The notes below the pieces were generated by a model. That model saw only the letters and a program-made list of their open reading frames with translations. It did no database searches and was not told the origin of the DNA. A program made the position numbers and the translations under genes. Shown piece by piece: positions 33,560-42,424 of a stretch of DNA of 64,000 nucleotides (the stretch's first letter is position 1; every line of letters begins with the position of its first letter). Location: positions 393,041-457,040 of the forward strand of contig NZ_MUXN01000027.1 of the NCBI RefSeq assembly GCF_001995215.1, given 5' to 3'. The stretch comes from Amycolatopsis azurea DSM 43854. GTDB lineage: Bacteria; Actinomycetota; Actinomycetes; Mycobacteriales; Pseudonocardiaceae.

Positions 33560-36286
33560 CTACCCCACCCCTGCATCCGGTGCGACACCGGCGAAACCGT
33601 GCGTACCCGGACCGGCTTCGGCGCGGGTGCCGTCGGGCAGCACGACGTCCGCGGTCGTCCCGGGCGGCACGATGACCTCCAGGGAGAACTCGCCGCCGGC
33701 GATCCGCCAGGACACTTCGATGGCGCCGTACGGGCTTTCGTAGCGCGCCTCGGCCCAGGTGATCCCGCCACCCGGGCGGGGCGCGACGGTGAACCGGCGG
33801 TAGGCCGGGATCTGTCGGTCCAGCCGGATCCCGGCGATGAAGCCGTGCAGGAACTCCACGACACTGGCCCGGGTCGGCAGGTTCAGCGCGAGCCGGATGG
33901 AGCCGTCGGCGCCGATCCCGTCCCATGACTCCCAGAACGTGGTACCGCCGCGTTCCGGCACGGACATCCACGACGGGGTGCCGCGCTGGAACAACAGCTC
34001 GTAGGCGAGGTCGAGGTGACCGTTCTCGGCGAGGGTCGGCAACAGCAGGTGGGTCGCGGGAAGGCCGGTTCCCGGACGCGTTCCGGCGTCGCGGATCAGC
34101 GCTGCCAGCCGGGCCGCCGTACGCCCGCGCAGTTCCTCGGGCACCAGTTCGAAGGCGAGCGCCCGGACATAGGTGGCCTGCGTGGGGTCGGCCAGAGTGC
34201 CGTCGGCCGCGACGAACTCCTTCTGCCAGGCCGTGCGCACCTCCGCGGCGAGCCGCCGGTAGCGCCGCGCGTCCTCGTCGTGGCCGAGGATCGCCGCGAT
34301 CCGCGCCAGGAGCCGGGCCGAACGATGGAAATACGCCGTGGCGAACACCCCGTGGTCGCGCGCGGACATTTCCTCGACCACCGCCGCGGTGAACTCGTCG
34401 AGGTCGGTGATCTGTGTGAGATTCCGCCTTCCCAACGTCGCCAAGGGCTTGGGCGGGCCCGGTTCGAGGTGCTCGCCGAAGTGATAACCCGTGTCCCACA
34501 AGAACTCCTCGTGTGGCGCGGGCTAGGGACGGGCCGACCGGCGGGCCGGATGCCGGTTCTCCCGTGCTACCCGCGCCACTCGTTCGACCCAGGCCGTCAT
34601 CGACGCGTACTGCCGCGACAGGACCTCCTCGTCCCCGTAGGCCCGCCAGATCTCCCACGGCACCGAGACCGCCGAGTCACCCCAACCGGCCTGTCCGTGC
34701 GGGATGGCGAACCGTGCGGTCAGGCTGCCGGGGCCGAGCGGATCCGGCGCGTAGTTGCGGACCGTGCCGTCCGGCCACTGGTCGGCGGCCAGGTCGGCGA
34801 GCCATTTCACGCTCAGCCCCGACACGTCGTGCAGCAGCCGCGCGCCGCGCACGTTGTATCCCCAGTCGGTCCAGCCCGACGTCTCCCGGGTGATCTCGGC
34901 GGTCGGGACGTCGCACTCCTGATTGCGATAGGTCCAGAACGCGATCTCGTGCAGCCGGTTCACCCGCTCGTCGCTGCACCGGAACCACCCAGTGCGCAGC
35001 AGGTCCGAGCTGACCGCGACCGCGGTCACGTCACCGGGAGCGATCTCCCCGGGGTGACCGTCCACGCGCAGGTACCGGAAGCCGTGCCGGGTGTGCCGTG
35101 GTTCGAAGACTTCGCCCAGCTCACCCGCCGAGACCACCCGGTCGCCTTGGATCCCTCGCGGTGGCGAGTACCAGCGCAGGGTCGCCGTCCCGCCCGCGGT
35201 GTCGACGTCCCCGTCGGGGCGCAGCGCTTCGGCATGGGTCAGCCGCAGCGTGGTCCCGCGCGGGCCGAGGTTCGCCAGGCGCACCCAGCCCGCCAGATTC
35301 TGCCCGAAATCGATGATGTGCCGGTCCCGCCGGAGACGGGTGACCGACAAGGCCGGCAATTCCTGGACCCGGCGCACGGGCGGTGCCGGGGACGAGACCA
35401 GCCGCGCCGCCACCGCAGGACGCGCGGCGACCGGCGCCCACTCCCCCGGCACGTCGCCCGGCAGGGTCCAGCCGGTGAGCTCCTCGCGCAGATCCGCCTC
35501 GACGCCGTCGAAGAAGTCCGCGCCCCGGACCGCCCCGGCCGCCGACCGCCAGCCCGGCCCGGTGCCGAACACCGCGGTGGTCCCGTCCTCGTAGTCCACG
35601 TGCAGTTGTGCCAGCAATGCCGTGCGGTCCCCGAAGCCGTCGGGCAGGCGGTGGTAGGACGTGCGGCCGCGGTACCAGCCGTCGCTCAGGATGGCGCCGA
35701 AAACGACCTCGCCGGGCTGCAGGAGCCCGGTCACGTCGTGGGCCTGAACGTGCAGGTGGTCGCGGTAGGCGGTGAGTCCCGGCGACAGTTCCGCGTCGCC
35801 CACGCGTTCACCGCCGAGGAACAGCTCGTAGATCCCGTGCGCGGTGGCGTACACCCGGGCACGGGCCACCGGGCCGGGAAGGGTCACCGTGGTGCGCAGG
35901 TGGTAGGCGGGGCGGAAACCCGGCGGCGGGACCTCGGTCTCCGCGGGCCCGATCCAGGACGCGACCCAGTCCTCCGGCGCGAGCAGTCCCGTCTCCCAGG
36001 TCAGCGGCGCCGACCAGTCGCTCGTGCCGAGTTCCGTGCTGACCCGCACGGCGCACCGCACCCGCTCGCCGGAGACCGGCGGGGGGCCGCCGTGCGCGCG
36101 GAAGAGGCTCTGATCCGAGCCGATCCAGCCGGTGTCCCACTCCCGGCCGCCGGCGTCTCCCCGGATCCGGTAGGCCCGCTGTTCCCGGGAGCCGTCCGGG
36201 AGGCGCCAGCTCACCCGCGGGCTCGGTACGGTGATGCCCGTCGGAACGGCTCGGTACTCGACTCTCAGATCGCTGGGCGCGTTCAC
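33560..36286 (-). pseudogene. GH78 alpha-L-rhamnosidase with one in-frame amber stop
   Basis: The complete frame would give about 908 aa, the normal size of bacterial alpha-L-rhamnosidases: N-terminal beta domains, the FGQNLAGWVRL region, ETSGWTDWGYNVRG in the catalytic barrel, and the C-terminal half with TWAEARYESPYGAIEVSW. A single TAG at 34525-34523 splits it after residue 587, and homology continues in the same frame on both sides. GAGGAG followed by TTG at 34501 just past the stop could restart translation of the C-terminal 313 aa. The amber codon could be a real mutation or a sequencing error. Confidence 0.85.
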
Positions 36287-36421
36287 CCTTGCCCCTTTCC
36301 GGCTCGTCTGTCGCGTCGAGGCTCACACGAGCACCGGTGGTAACAGCAATGTGCCTTCTTCCCCGCGGGACGACGGCGTCCTACATTTCCTCCGTGGCAT
36401 CAGGTGAACGGCGAGCAGATA

Positions 36422-36434
36422 GTCCACTGTGGAC
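36422..36434. promoter_or_regulatory. Palindrome GTCCACTGTGGAC before an LLM gene
   Basis: A 13-base palindrome lies in the divergent region between the rhamnosidase and LLM genes, 30 bases before the preferred LLM start. It could be an operator, but the same word also occurs inside coding sequence elsewhere in the window, so its role is uncertain. Confidence 0.4.
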
Positions 36435-36464
36435 GAGCAACACGGCGAAGGGACGGTTCCGGCG

Positions 36465-37502
36465 GTGAAGTTCTACGGCTTGGCACCGATCCGGTACCTG
36501 GATTCGGCCGGTGGCGGCGAACATGACGCGACGCGGGCCAGTTTCGAGTTCACCGTGGCCACGGCGCTGCGGCTGGAGGAGCTCGGCTTCGACGGGTTCG
36601 GTGTCGGGGAACGCCATCACTGGCCGTTCCTGTCCAGCGCGCCGCCGGTGGTCCTCGCGCACCTCGCGGCGCTGACCACCCGCATCCGGCTGTTCACCGG
36701 GGTGACCGTGCTTTCGGTGCTCGACCCGGTGCGGGTCGCCGAGGACTACGCGACCGTCGACCACCTCAGCCGGGGCAGGCTGGAGCTGATCGTCGGCAAG
36801 GGCGCCGGACCGGGCGGGGAGCTGTTCGGCCTGCATCCGGCCGAACAGCGGCACGCTCTCGCCGACAACTTCCGGCTGCTGCACGAACTCTGGAGCGGGA
36901 CCGATGTCTCCTGGCCCGCCGTGCGGCGCCCGGAGCTCACGGGAGTCACCACGCTGCCGCGGCCGCACGACGGCCGCCGCCCGCGGATCTTCCATGGGAG
37001 CTCGTCCTCGCTCGACTCGGTCGCGCTGGCCGCCGAGTACGGCGACCCCGTGGTGTTCTCCAACGCCGGTGGGACCAGTGAGAGCGCACGCCCCTTGGTG
37101 GAGCACTACCGCGCCGAATGGGCCCGGCACGGGCGGCCCGCCGATCAGTTGTTCACCGGAGCGGGCACCCCGGGATTCCTGGTCGCCAAGACCTCCCAGG
37201 CGGCGATCGAGATCTACCGGCCGGTGTACGAGAGCTACGCGGCGCTGCAGCGCGGGTTCGGCGGGCAGCCTTCGCATCCCAGCGTCGAAGCGTTCATCGA
37301 GCACTCCCCCGCCTTGGTGGGCAGCCCCGAGCAGGTGATCGACAAGGTGCACCGGCAGCACGAGATCTTCGGGCATTCGATCTCGGTGTTCAGCGTCGAC
37401 CCGGACGGGCTGGCGGAAGAGGATCACTGGAACTCTCTCGACCTGTTCGCCTCCGAGGTCGCACCCGTTCTGCGCACCGCGCTGCCGGATCCGCCGGCCT
37501 GA
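36465..37502 (+). CDS. LLM-class flavin-dependent oxidoreductase
   Basis: This 345-aa luciferase-like protein has VKFYGLAPIRYLDSAGGG at the N-terminus, GFGVGERHHWPF, TTRIRLFTGVTVLSVLDPVRVAEDYATVDHLSRGRLELIVGKG and a C-terminal LVGSPEQVIDKVHRQHEIFG segment, as in LLM enzymes annotated as alkanal or CE1758-type monooxygenases. The GTG at 36465 has GAAGGGACGG upstream; a GTG at 36429 falls inside a palindrome and is less likely. An HxlR regulator follows on the same strand and may control it. Confidence 0.87.
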   Translation: MKFYGLAPIRYLDSAGGGEHDATRASFEFTVATALRLEELGFDGFGVGERHHWPFLSSAPPVVLAHLAALTTRIRLFTGVTVLSVLDPVRVAEDYATVDHLSRGRLELIVGKGAGPGGELFGLHPAEQRHALADNFRLLHELWSGTDVSWPAVRRPELTGVTTLPRPHDGRRPRIFHGSSSSLDSVALAAEYGDPVVFSNAGGTSESARPLVEHYRAEWARHGRPADQLFTGAGTPGFLVAKTSQAAIEIYRPVYESYAALQRGFGGQPSHPSVEAFIEHSPALVGSPEQVIDKVHRQHEIFGHSISVFSVDPDGLAEEDHWNSLDLFASEVAPVLRTALPDPPA

Positions 37503-37576
37503 CCAGTTCGTGAGACGGCTTGTCCCACCGGCCGAACCCGTGTGAAGCTTCGGGCTCCCCTCGGAAAGGGAGCTCG

Positions 37577-37975
37577 ATGCCAGCTGTATCCGGTCTGCCC
37601 GACGACGTCGAACCGGGCGCGTGCTCGGCGTTCCGTACCGCCCTCGACCGGGTCGGCAGCAAATGGGGCATCGCGATCATCGCGGTCACCAGCGGCGGAC
37701 CGGTCCGGTTCGCGGATCTGCACCGCGCCGTACCCGGCATCAGCAGAAGGATGCTGACCCTCACGTTGCGCACCCTCGAACGCGACGGTCTCCTGATTCG
37801 CACCGTGTACCCGACGGTGCCACCGCAGGTCGAATACGCGGCGACCGATCTGGCCAAGGACCTGTTCGCTTCGACGCGCGCGCTTTCGGACTGGGCCGAG
37901 CACAATCACGAACGCCTGGAAGCCGCGCGTTTGGCCTACGACAACGACGAGGAATCCGCACGCCAGTACCATTGA
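37577..37975 (+). CDS. HxlR-family winged-helix regulator
   Basis: This 132-aa protein has the HxlR pattern: ACSAFRTALDRVGSKWGIAIIAVTSGGPVRFADLHRAVPGISRRMLTLTLRTLERDGLLIRTVYPTVPPQVEYAATDL. One cysteine precedes the winged helix, as in redox-responsive relatives. The ATG at 37577 follows AAGGGAG. It lies 74 bases after the LLM gene and may form an operon with it. Confidence 0.9.
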   Translation: MPAVSGLPDDVEPGACSAFRTALDRVGSKWGIAIIAVTSGGPVRFADLHRAVPGISRRMLTLTLRTLERDGLLIRTVYPTVPPQVEYAATDLAKDLFASTRALSDWAEHNHERLEAARLAYDNDEESARQYH

Positions 37976-38080
37976 CGCTTTTCAACGGGCGAGCGATTAG
38001 GGGTATAGAGGGGTCCTTCGCCCGGGCCGCTCCGCCTACGGTTCTCCTTGATGGCCAGTGATCGCCATGGAGGAGGCTCG

Positions 38081-39094
38081 GTGCCCACGACGATTCTCGT
38101 GACCGGAGCGGCCGGTTTCATCGGCTCGCATTTCGTGCGTCATTGGCGAACCCGGCATCCGGCCGACCGGGTCGTCGCGGTCGACGCCCTGACCTATGCC
38201 GGGAACAGGGAGAACCTCGCCGATGTCGAACCCGGTGTGGTGTTCCGGCAAGCCGACATCCGGGACCAGGACGCGATCGCGGACCTGCTGAGCGAGCACC
38301 GCGTCGACGTCGTGGTCAATTTCGCCGCGGAGTCCCACAATTCGTATGCCGTGCTGCGGCCGGTGGAATTCTTCGAAACCAACGTGGCCGGGACGGTCGC
38401 ACTACTCGAAGCGGTCCGCCGCACCGGCGTCGGGCGTTTCCACCACATCTCCACCTGCGAGGTCTACGGCGATCTGGCACTCGACTCGCCGGACTCGTTC
38501 ACCGAGGAATCCCCATACCGGCCGCGCACGCCTTACAACGCGTCGAAGGCAGGCGCCGACCACGCCGTGCGCGCCTACGGCCTGACCTACGACCTTCCGG
38601 TGACGATCACCAACTGCGCCAACAACTTCGGCTCGCACCAGTTCCCGGAGAAGGTCATACCGCTGTTCACCACAAACGCGTTACGGGGCCTGCCGCTGCC
38701 GCTGTACGAGTCGAGCCACAACCGTCGCGAATGGTTGCACGTCTCCGATCACTGCGCCGCCATCGAGGCCGTGCTCGACCGCGGCCGGATCGGCGCCACC
38801 TACAACGTCGGCAGCGGCGTGGAGGCGGATGTGGAGACGATCGCCGACCTCGTCTTGGATCATCTCGGCCTGTCGCCGGATCTGAAGGTCACCGTGCCCG
38901 ACCGTCCTTCGCACGATCGTCGCTATCTGCTCGATTCGGCCCTGGTGCGCGGAGAACTCGGCTGGCGACCGTCGATCGCGTTCGAGGAAGGGCTGCGGCG
39001 CACGATCGACTGGTACCGGGACAACCGGGCGTGGTGGGAACCCTTGATCGGCCGCTCCCCGGTGGCCGAGCAGACCGCCTGGGCCGGGCGCTGA
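38081..39094 (+). CDS. rmlB: dTDP-glucose 4,6-dehydratase-like protein
   Basis: This 337-aa extended SDR converts dTDP-glucose to dTDP-4-keto-6-deoxyglucose in the standard pathway. NAD binding is at TGAAGFIGSHFV and the active-site pair is YNASK. The usual STDEVYG motif reads STCEVYG: the catalytic aspartate that acts as acid in dehydration is cysteine. NRREWLHVSDHC and YNVGSG are present. The GTG at 38081 has GGAGGAGG eight bases upstream. The next gene supplies the nucleotide sugar. No rmlC, rmlD or glycosyltransferase follows. Confidence 0.9.
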   Translation: MPTTILVTGAAGFIGSHFVRHWRTRHPADRVVAVDALTYAGNRENLADVEPGVVFRQADIRDQDAIADLLSEHRVDVVVNFAAESHNSYAVLRPVEFFETNVAGTVALLEAVRRTGVGRFHHISTCEVYGDLALDSPDSFTEESPYRPRTPYNASKAGADHAVRAYGLTYDLPVTITNCANNFGSHQFPEKVIPLFTTNALRGLPLPLYESSHNRREWLHVSDHCAAIEAVLDRGRIGATYNVGSGVEADVETIADLVLDHLGLSPDLKVTVPDRPSHDRRYLLDSALVRGELGWRPSIAFEEGLRRTIDWYRDNRAWWEPLIGRSPVAEQTAWAGR

Positions 39095-39099
39095 TCGTC

Positions 39100-40008
39100 G
39101 TGAAGGGCATCATTCTCGCCGGAGGCGAAGGAACCCGGCTGCACCCGCTCACGACCGCAGTGTCCAAGCAGCTGCTGCCGGTCTACGACAAACCGATGGT
39201 CTACTACCCGCTGTCGGTGCTGATGCTCGCCGGCATCCGGGAAATCCTGCTGATCTCGACACCACGCGACCTACCGCTTTTCCGGCTGATGCTCGGCGAC
39301 GGGAGCAGGCTCGGATTGAGCCTCTCCTACGTCGAGCAAGCGCGTCCCGGCGGGCTGGCAGAGGCGTTCCTGCTGGGCGCCGACCACGTCGGTGACGACT
39401 CCTCCGCGCTGATCCTCGGCGACAACATCTTCCACGGGCAAGCCTTTTCGCAGCTTCTGCGCGCACATTCGCGCGACGTCGACGGCTGCGTGCTCTTCGG
39501 CTACCCGGTCAGCGACCCGGAGCGGTACGGGATCGCCGAGACCGACCCGGCCGGGAACCTCCTCTCGATCGAAGAGAAACCCCGGGCCCCGAAAGCGAAT
39601 CAGGCGATCACCGGCCTGTACTTCTACGACAACGAGGTCCTGGAGATTGCACGGCGGCTCAAACCGTCCGCACGCGGCGAACTGGAGATCACCGACCTCA
39701 ACCGGGTCTACCTCGACCGTGGCCGTGCCCGGCTGGTGAAGCTGGGGCGCGGGTTCGCCTGGCTGGACACCGGAACGCACAGCTCTCTTCTGCAAGCAGC
39801 GCAGTACATCCAGACGCTGGAAGAGCGGCAGGGTGTGCGGATCGCCTGCCTTGAGGAGATAGCGCTGCGCATGGGATTCATCGACGCCAGAGCCTGTCTG
39901 GCCGAGGGTGAGAAGCTGGCCAAGACCGAGTACGGCCGCTATGTCATGCAAGTGGCGTTGGACCACGAAGCCGGAAGTCTCACCACCGCACACCCTGTCG
40001 CGTTCTGA
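39100..40008 (+). CDS. rmlA: Glucose-1-phosphate thymidylyltransferase
   Basis: This 302-aa enzyme joins glucose-1-phosphate and dTTP to give dTDP-glucose. The N-terminal nucleotide-binding signature (GIILAGGEGTRLHPLT), the VSKQLLPVYDKPMVYYPLS block, GDNIFHG and EEKPRAPKA are all intact, and FAWLDTGTH lies near the end. The GTG at 39100 is 6 bases after the rmlB stop. Together the two genes make an activated deoxysugar precursor, perhaps for a glycosylated product or surface sugar encoded elsewhere. Confidence 0.95.
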   Translation: MKGIILAGGEGTRLHPLTTAVSKQLLPVYDKPMVYYPLSVLMLAGIREILLISTPRDLPLFRLMLGDGSRLGLSLSYVEQARPGGLAEAFLLGADHVGDDSSALILGDNIFHGQAFSQLLRAHSRDVDGCVLFGYPVSDPERYGIAETDPAGNLLSIEEKPRAPKANQAITGLYFYDNEVLEIARRLKPSARGELEITDLNRVYLDRGRARLVKLGRGFAWLDTGTHSSLLQAAQYIQTLEERQGVRIACLEEIALRMGFIDARACLAEGEKLAKTEYGRYVMQVALDHEAGSLTTAHPVAF

Positions 40009-40012
40009 AAGC

Positions 40013-40048
40013 GCGGAGGCCGCTTCTCGCCCGGGAAGCGGCCTCCGC
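40013..40048. terminator. Bidirectional terminator between rmlA and multicopper oxidase
   Basis: The perfect 14-base stem GCGGAGGCCGCTTC / GAAGCGGCCTCCGC has an 8-base loop. It lies between two convergent genes, 4 bases beyond each stop, flanked by GAAA and TTTC. Confidence 0.92.
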
Positions 40049-40052
40049 ACTT

Positions 40053-41903
40053 TCAGCCGTGATGACCACCGTGTCCACCTGGCGCCGGACTGTGCGGGGT
40101 CCCCTGCGGCGGCAATGAATGCGACGCGGTGCCGACGACGAACGGCCGCATCATGCCGTGGTCCTCGTGTTCGAGGATGTGGCAGTGGTAGACGAAACTG
40201 CCGGTCCCGTCACGGAACTGGGCCGCCACCGACACCAGGTCGTGTTCGTCGATGCGAATGGTGTCCTTCCAGCCCAGCTCGTCCGGGCCGAGCCCCTTCG
40301 GCGCGCCGTAGGTCGCCGTGTAGGTCAGGACGTCGTTCGCCGCGTCGGTCTCGGCCACGACGTCGTAGGTGTCCCTGGAAAGCGCCTGGAACGAGACCAG
40401 GTGGATATGCGTGGGGTGGTTGGGTCCGGACAGGTGGAGGAAGTTCCAGACCTCCCAGTCATTGGGGCGGACCTGGAACGACACCGGATCGTCGAACCGC
40501 AGCGCCACCCGGCGGAAGGTCGTGGTCACCCCACCCTTCACCACCTTGACGAGGCGATCGCCACGCTGCGGCCGATAGCCGTCGCCGACGCGGGCCAGCT
40601 CCCACATCTGCGGGTTTCCGCTCACGGTGCCGTCGTCGGTGGCGCTGGCGACCCAGCGCTGCACGTGGCCCGCCGGCAGTGAGCCCGGCGCGACCCGTGA
40701 GAACGTCGGAGACGCCACGGCGGGCGGGACGAACGGGTCCGCGACACTCCGGGCGGCGACGCGGAACTGCATGACCTCGCGCCCCAGCGGCAGTGTTCCG
40801 TCATCCACAGTGGACAGTCGTACCGACGCGCCCTGGAACGGGCCGAAGTTCACCAGGACGTCGACGCGTTCGGCTGGGGCCAGCGTGAGCCGGTCCAGCC
40901 GGTGCGGGGCACCGAGGAACCCCTGCTCGGTGCCGATCTGGATGAACGCCCCGTTGAGCGGCGTCGTGCTGCCGTCACGGTTCTCCTTGCTCAGCTCCAG
41001 CCGGTAGGTGCGGGCGTTCGCGGCGTTGAGGATCCGGAACCGGTACCACTGCGCGGCGACGTCCAGATGCGGCCAGATGACGCCGTTCACCGTGTTGAAG
41101 GGACCGGCGAAAGGCAACCGCACGCGGCCGAGAGCGGTGTCGTAGTAGCCGATCTTGTGCAGGAAACGGCCATTGAACGCGCCGGTGGCGTCGGTGTCGA
41201 GGTTGCGGTCCGCGAGCACCAGCGGGATTTCCTTGATCCCGCTGGGAAGTCTGAGCGCGTCCTCCTCCGGATCACGCACGAGATAGAACCCGGCCAGTCC
41301 CGCGTGGACGGTGTAGGCGGTGACGTCCATCGCGTGGTCGTGATACCAGAGCGTCGACGCGCGCTGGACGTTGGGATACTTGGCGATCTGCGCCTGTCCG
41401 GCGACACGCAGGTCCATCGGCCAGCCGTCGCTGTCCGCGTTCATGGCTCCCCCGTGCAGATGGGTGACCAGCTTCGGCGCGAGCGCGGCGACGTCCGGCA
41501 ACGGCGTGGCGTCGCCGCGCCCGACACCCAGAATCGAGTCGATGCCGGTGAAGGGCACCTCGACCGCGGTCACCGGATACCGGCCTTCGACCTTGTTCGT
41601 CCACGTGACCGTGACCGGGCTACCCCGGCGGACGTCGATGACGGGACCGGGGAAGCTTCCCTCGTAGGTCCACACGGGAGTCAGCGGAAGCTGGGAATGC
41701 GCGCGGTAGGTACCCGCGATCTGCCGGATAGACAGCGTGGGGCCGGGTCTGAGCACCGGCGGGATCGGCAGCGGATCGGCGAACTTGGTCAGATCGGTCG
41801 CGGCCCGGGATTGCCCGACCCCGGCCGCGAGCACCGTGACCGGGATGGCGGCGAGCCCGAGACCGAGAACGGACCTCGAGAGGAACTGACGACGATTCGA
41901 CAT
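40053..41903 (-). CDS. Secreted multicopper oxidase (CotA/phenoxazinone synthase-like)
   Basis: This 616-aa oxidase begins with a twin-arginine-type signal (SNRRQFLSRSVLG followed by a hydrophobic stretch ending near QSRAA). The four copper-ligand motifs are intact: HLHGG, WYHDHAMD, HPTHIHL and HCHILEHEDHGMM. Such enzymes oxidise phenols, aminophenols, bilirubin or metal ions using oxygen. A histidine/glycine-rich tail (GGHGGHHG) could bind extra metal. It is single gene, convergent with rmlA; the ArsR gene upstream is on the same strand but 168 bases away. Confidence 0.93.
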   Translation of the reverse strand: MSNRRQFLSRSVLGLGLAAIPVTVLAAGVGQSRAATDLTKFADPLPIPPVLRPGPTLSIRQIAGTYRAHSQLPLTPVWTYEGSFPGPVIDVRRGSPVTVTWTNKVEGRYPVTAVEVPFTGIDSILGVGRGDATPLPDVAALAPKLVTHLHGGAMNADSDGWPMDLRVAGQAQIAKYPNVQRASTLWYHDHAMDVTAYTVHAGLAGFYLVRDPEEDALRLPSGIKEIPLVLADRNLDTDATGAFNGRFLHKIGYYDTALGRVRLPFAGPFNTVNGVIWPHLDVAAQWYRFRILNAANARTYRLELSKENRDGSTTPLNGAFIQIGTEQGFLGAPHRLDRLTLAPAERVDVLVNFGPFQGASVRLSTVDDGTLPLGREVMQFRVAARSVADPFVPPAVASPTFSRVAPGSLPAGHVQRWVASATDDGTVSGNPQMWELARVGDGYRPQRGDRLVKVVKGGVTTTFRRVALRFDDPVSFQVRPNDWEVWNFLHLSGPNHPTHIHLVSFQALSRDTYDVVAETDAANDVLTYTATYGAPKGLGPDELGWKDTIRIDEHDLVSVAAQFRDGTGSFVYHCHILEHEDHGMMRPFVVGTASHSLPPQGTPHSPAPGGHGGHHG

Positions 41904-42071
41904 GGCGGCTCCTTCGATGAGTGTCGAATGGAGCCCGATCCTCGATCCGGAAAGCCCTGCGCCTCAATCGAACAGCGGGAAGACAGGGGACATGAGGGGT
42001 TCAGCCCTTCCGGCCCACTGTGGAACGCCGGGTTCTGTCTGGGGTGGACACGCTGTTCCGCCACCGCAGGA

Positions 42072-42374
42072 TCACCGCAGCTCGTCGAAGAGCCGGAGGG
42101 CACGGTCGAGGCCATCGGCGTCGATCGCGTGGAAGTTCCACGGGCGGATACGGGTGGTTTTGACGAGTCCGACCTGCATGAGCCTTTCGATGTGCCGGGA
42201 GGCGGTCGGTACGGAGATCCCGGCTTTGGCGGCGATGAGGGAGAGACATGCGCCGTGCTCGCTGAGGTCGCCTTCGCGCTGGGAGACGAACTCGGCCTGA
42301 GGGTCCTTGAGCCACTGCAAGATATTGATGCGCACATCGGAGGCGAGCGCCGCGGCCACGTCACTGAGCTTCAC
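42072..42374 (-). CDS. ArsR-family winged-helix regulator
   Basis: This 100-aa protein has the ArsR fold: LASDVRINILQWLKDP, then GACLSLIAAKAGISVPTASRHIERLMQVGLVKTTRIRPWNFHAID. Only one cysteine lies in the recognition region, so classical arsenic sensing is doubtful; relatives of this type respond to small molecules. The GTG at 42374 abuts the palindrome that follows, indicating self-repression. The divergent EamA transporter is the other likely target. Confidence 0.9.
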   Translation of the reverse strand: MKLSDVAAALASDVRINILQWLKDPQAEFVSQREGDLSEHGACLSLIAAKAGISVPTASRHIERLMQVGLVKTTRIRPWNFHAIDADGLDRALRLFDELR

Positions 42375-42398
42375 CTAGTTAGCCTACTTGCTAACTAG
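42375..42398. promoter_or_regulatory. ArsR operator between arsR-type gene and EamA transporter
   Basis: CTAGTTAGC-CTACTT-GCTAACTAG is a perfect 9-base inverted repeat that begins at the base next to the arsR-type start codon and ends 26 bases before the transporter start. Confidence 0.85.
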
Positions 42399-42424
42399 CT
42401 TACTGCACAAGTAGGGTCTCGATC

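Noticed and set aside
34016-36343. Open reading frame of 775 codons on the plus strand
   Set aside because: It is antisense to the rhamnosidase gene, which has clear GH78 homology.
38081-40008. Secondary-metabolite gene cluster with deoxysugar pathway
   Set aside because: Only rmlB and rmlA are present. No polyketide or peptide synthetase, glycosyltransferase or further sugar gene is nearby.
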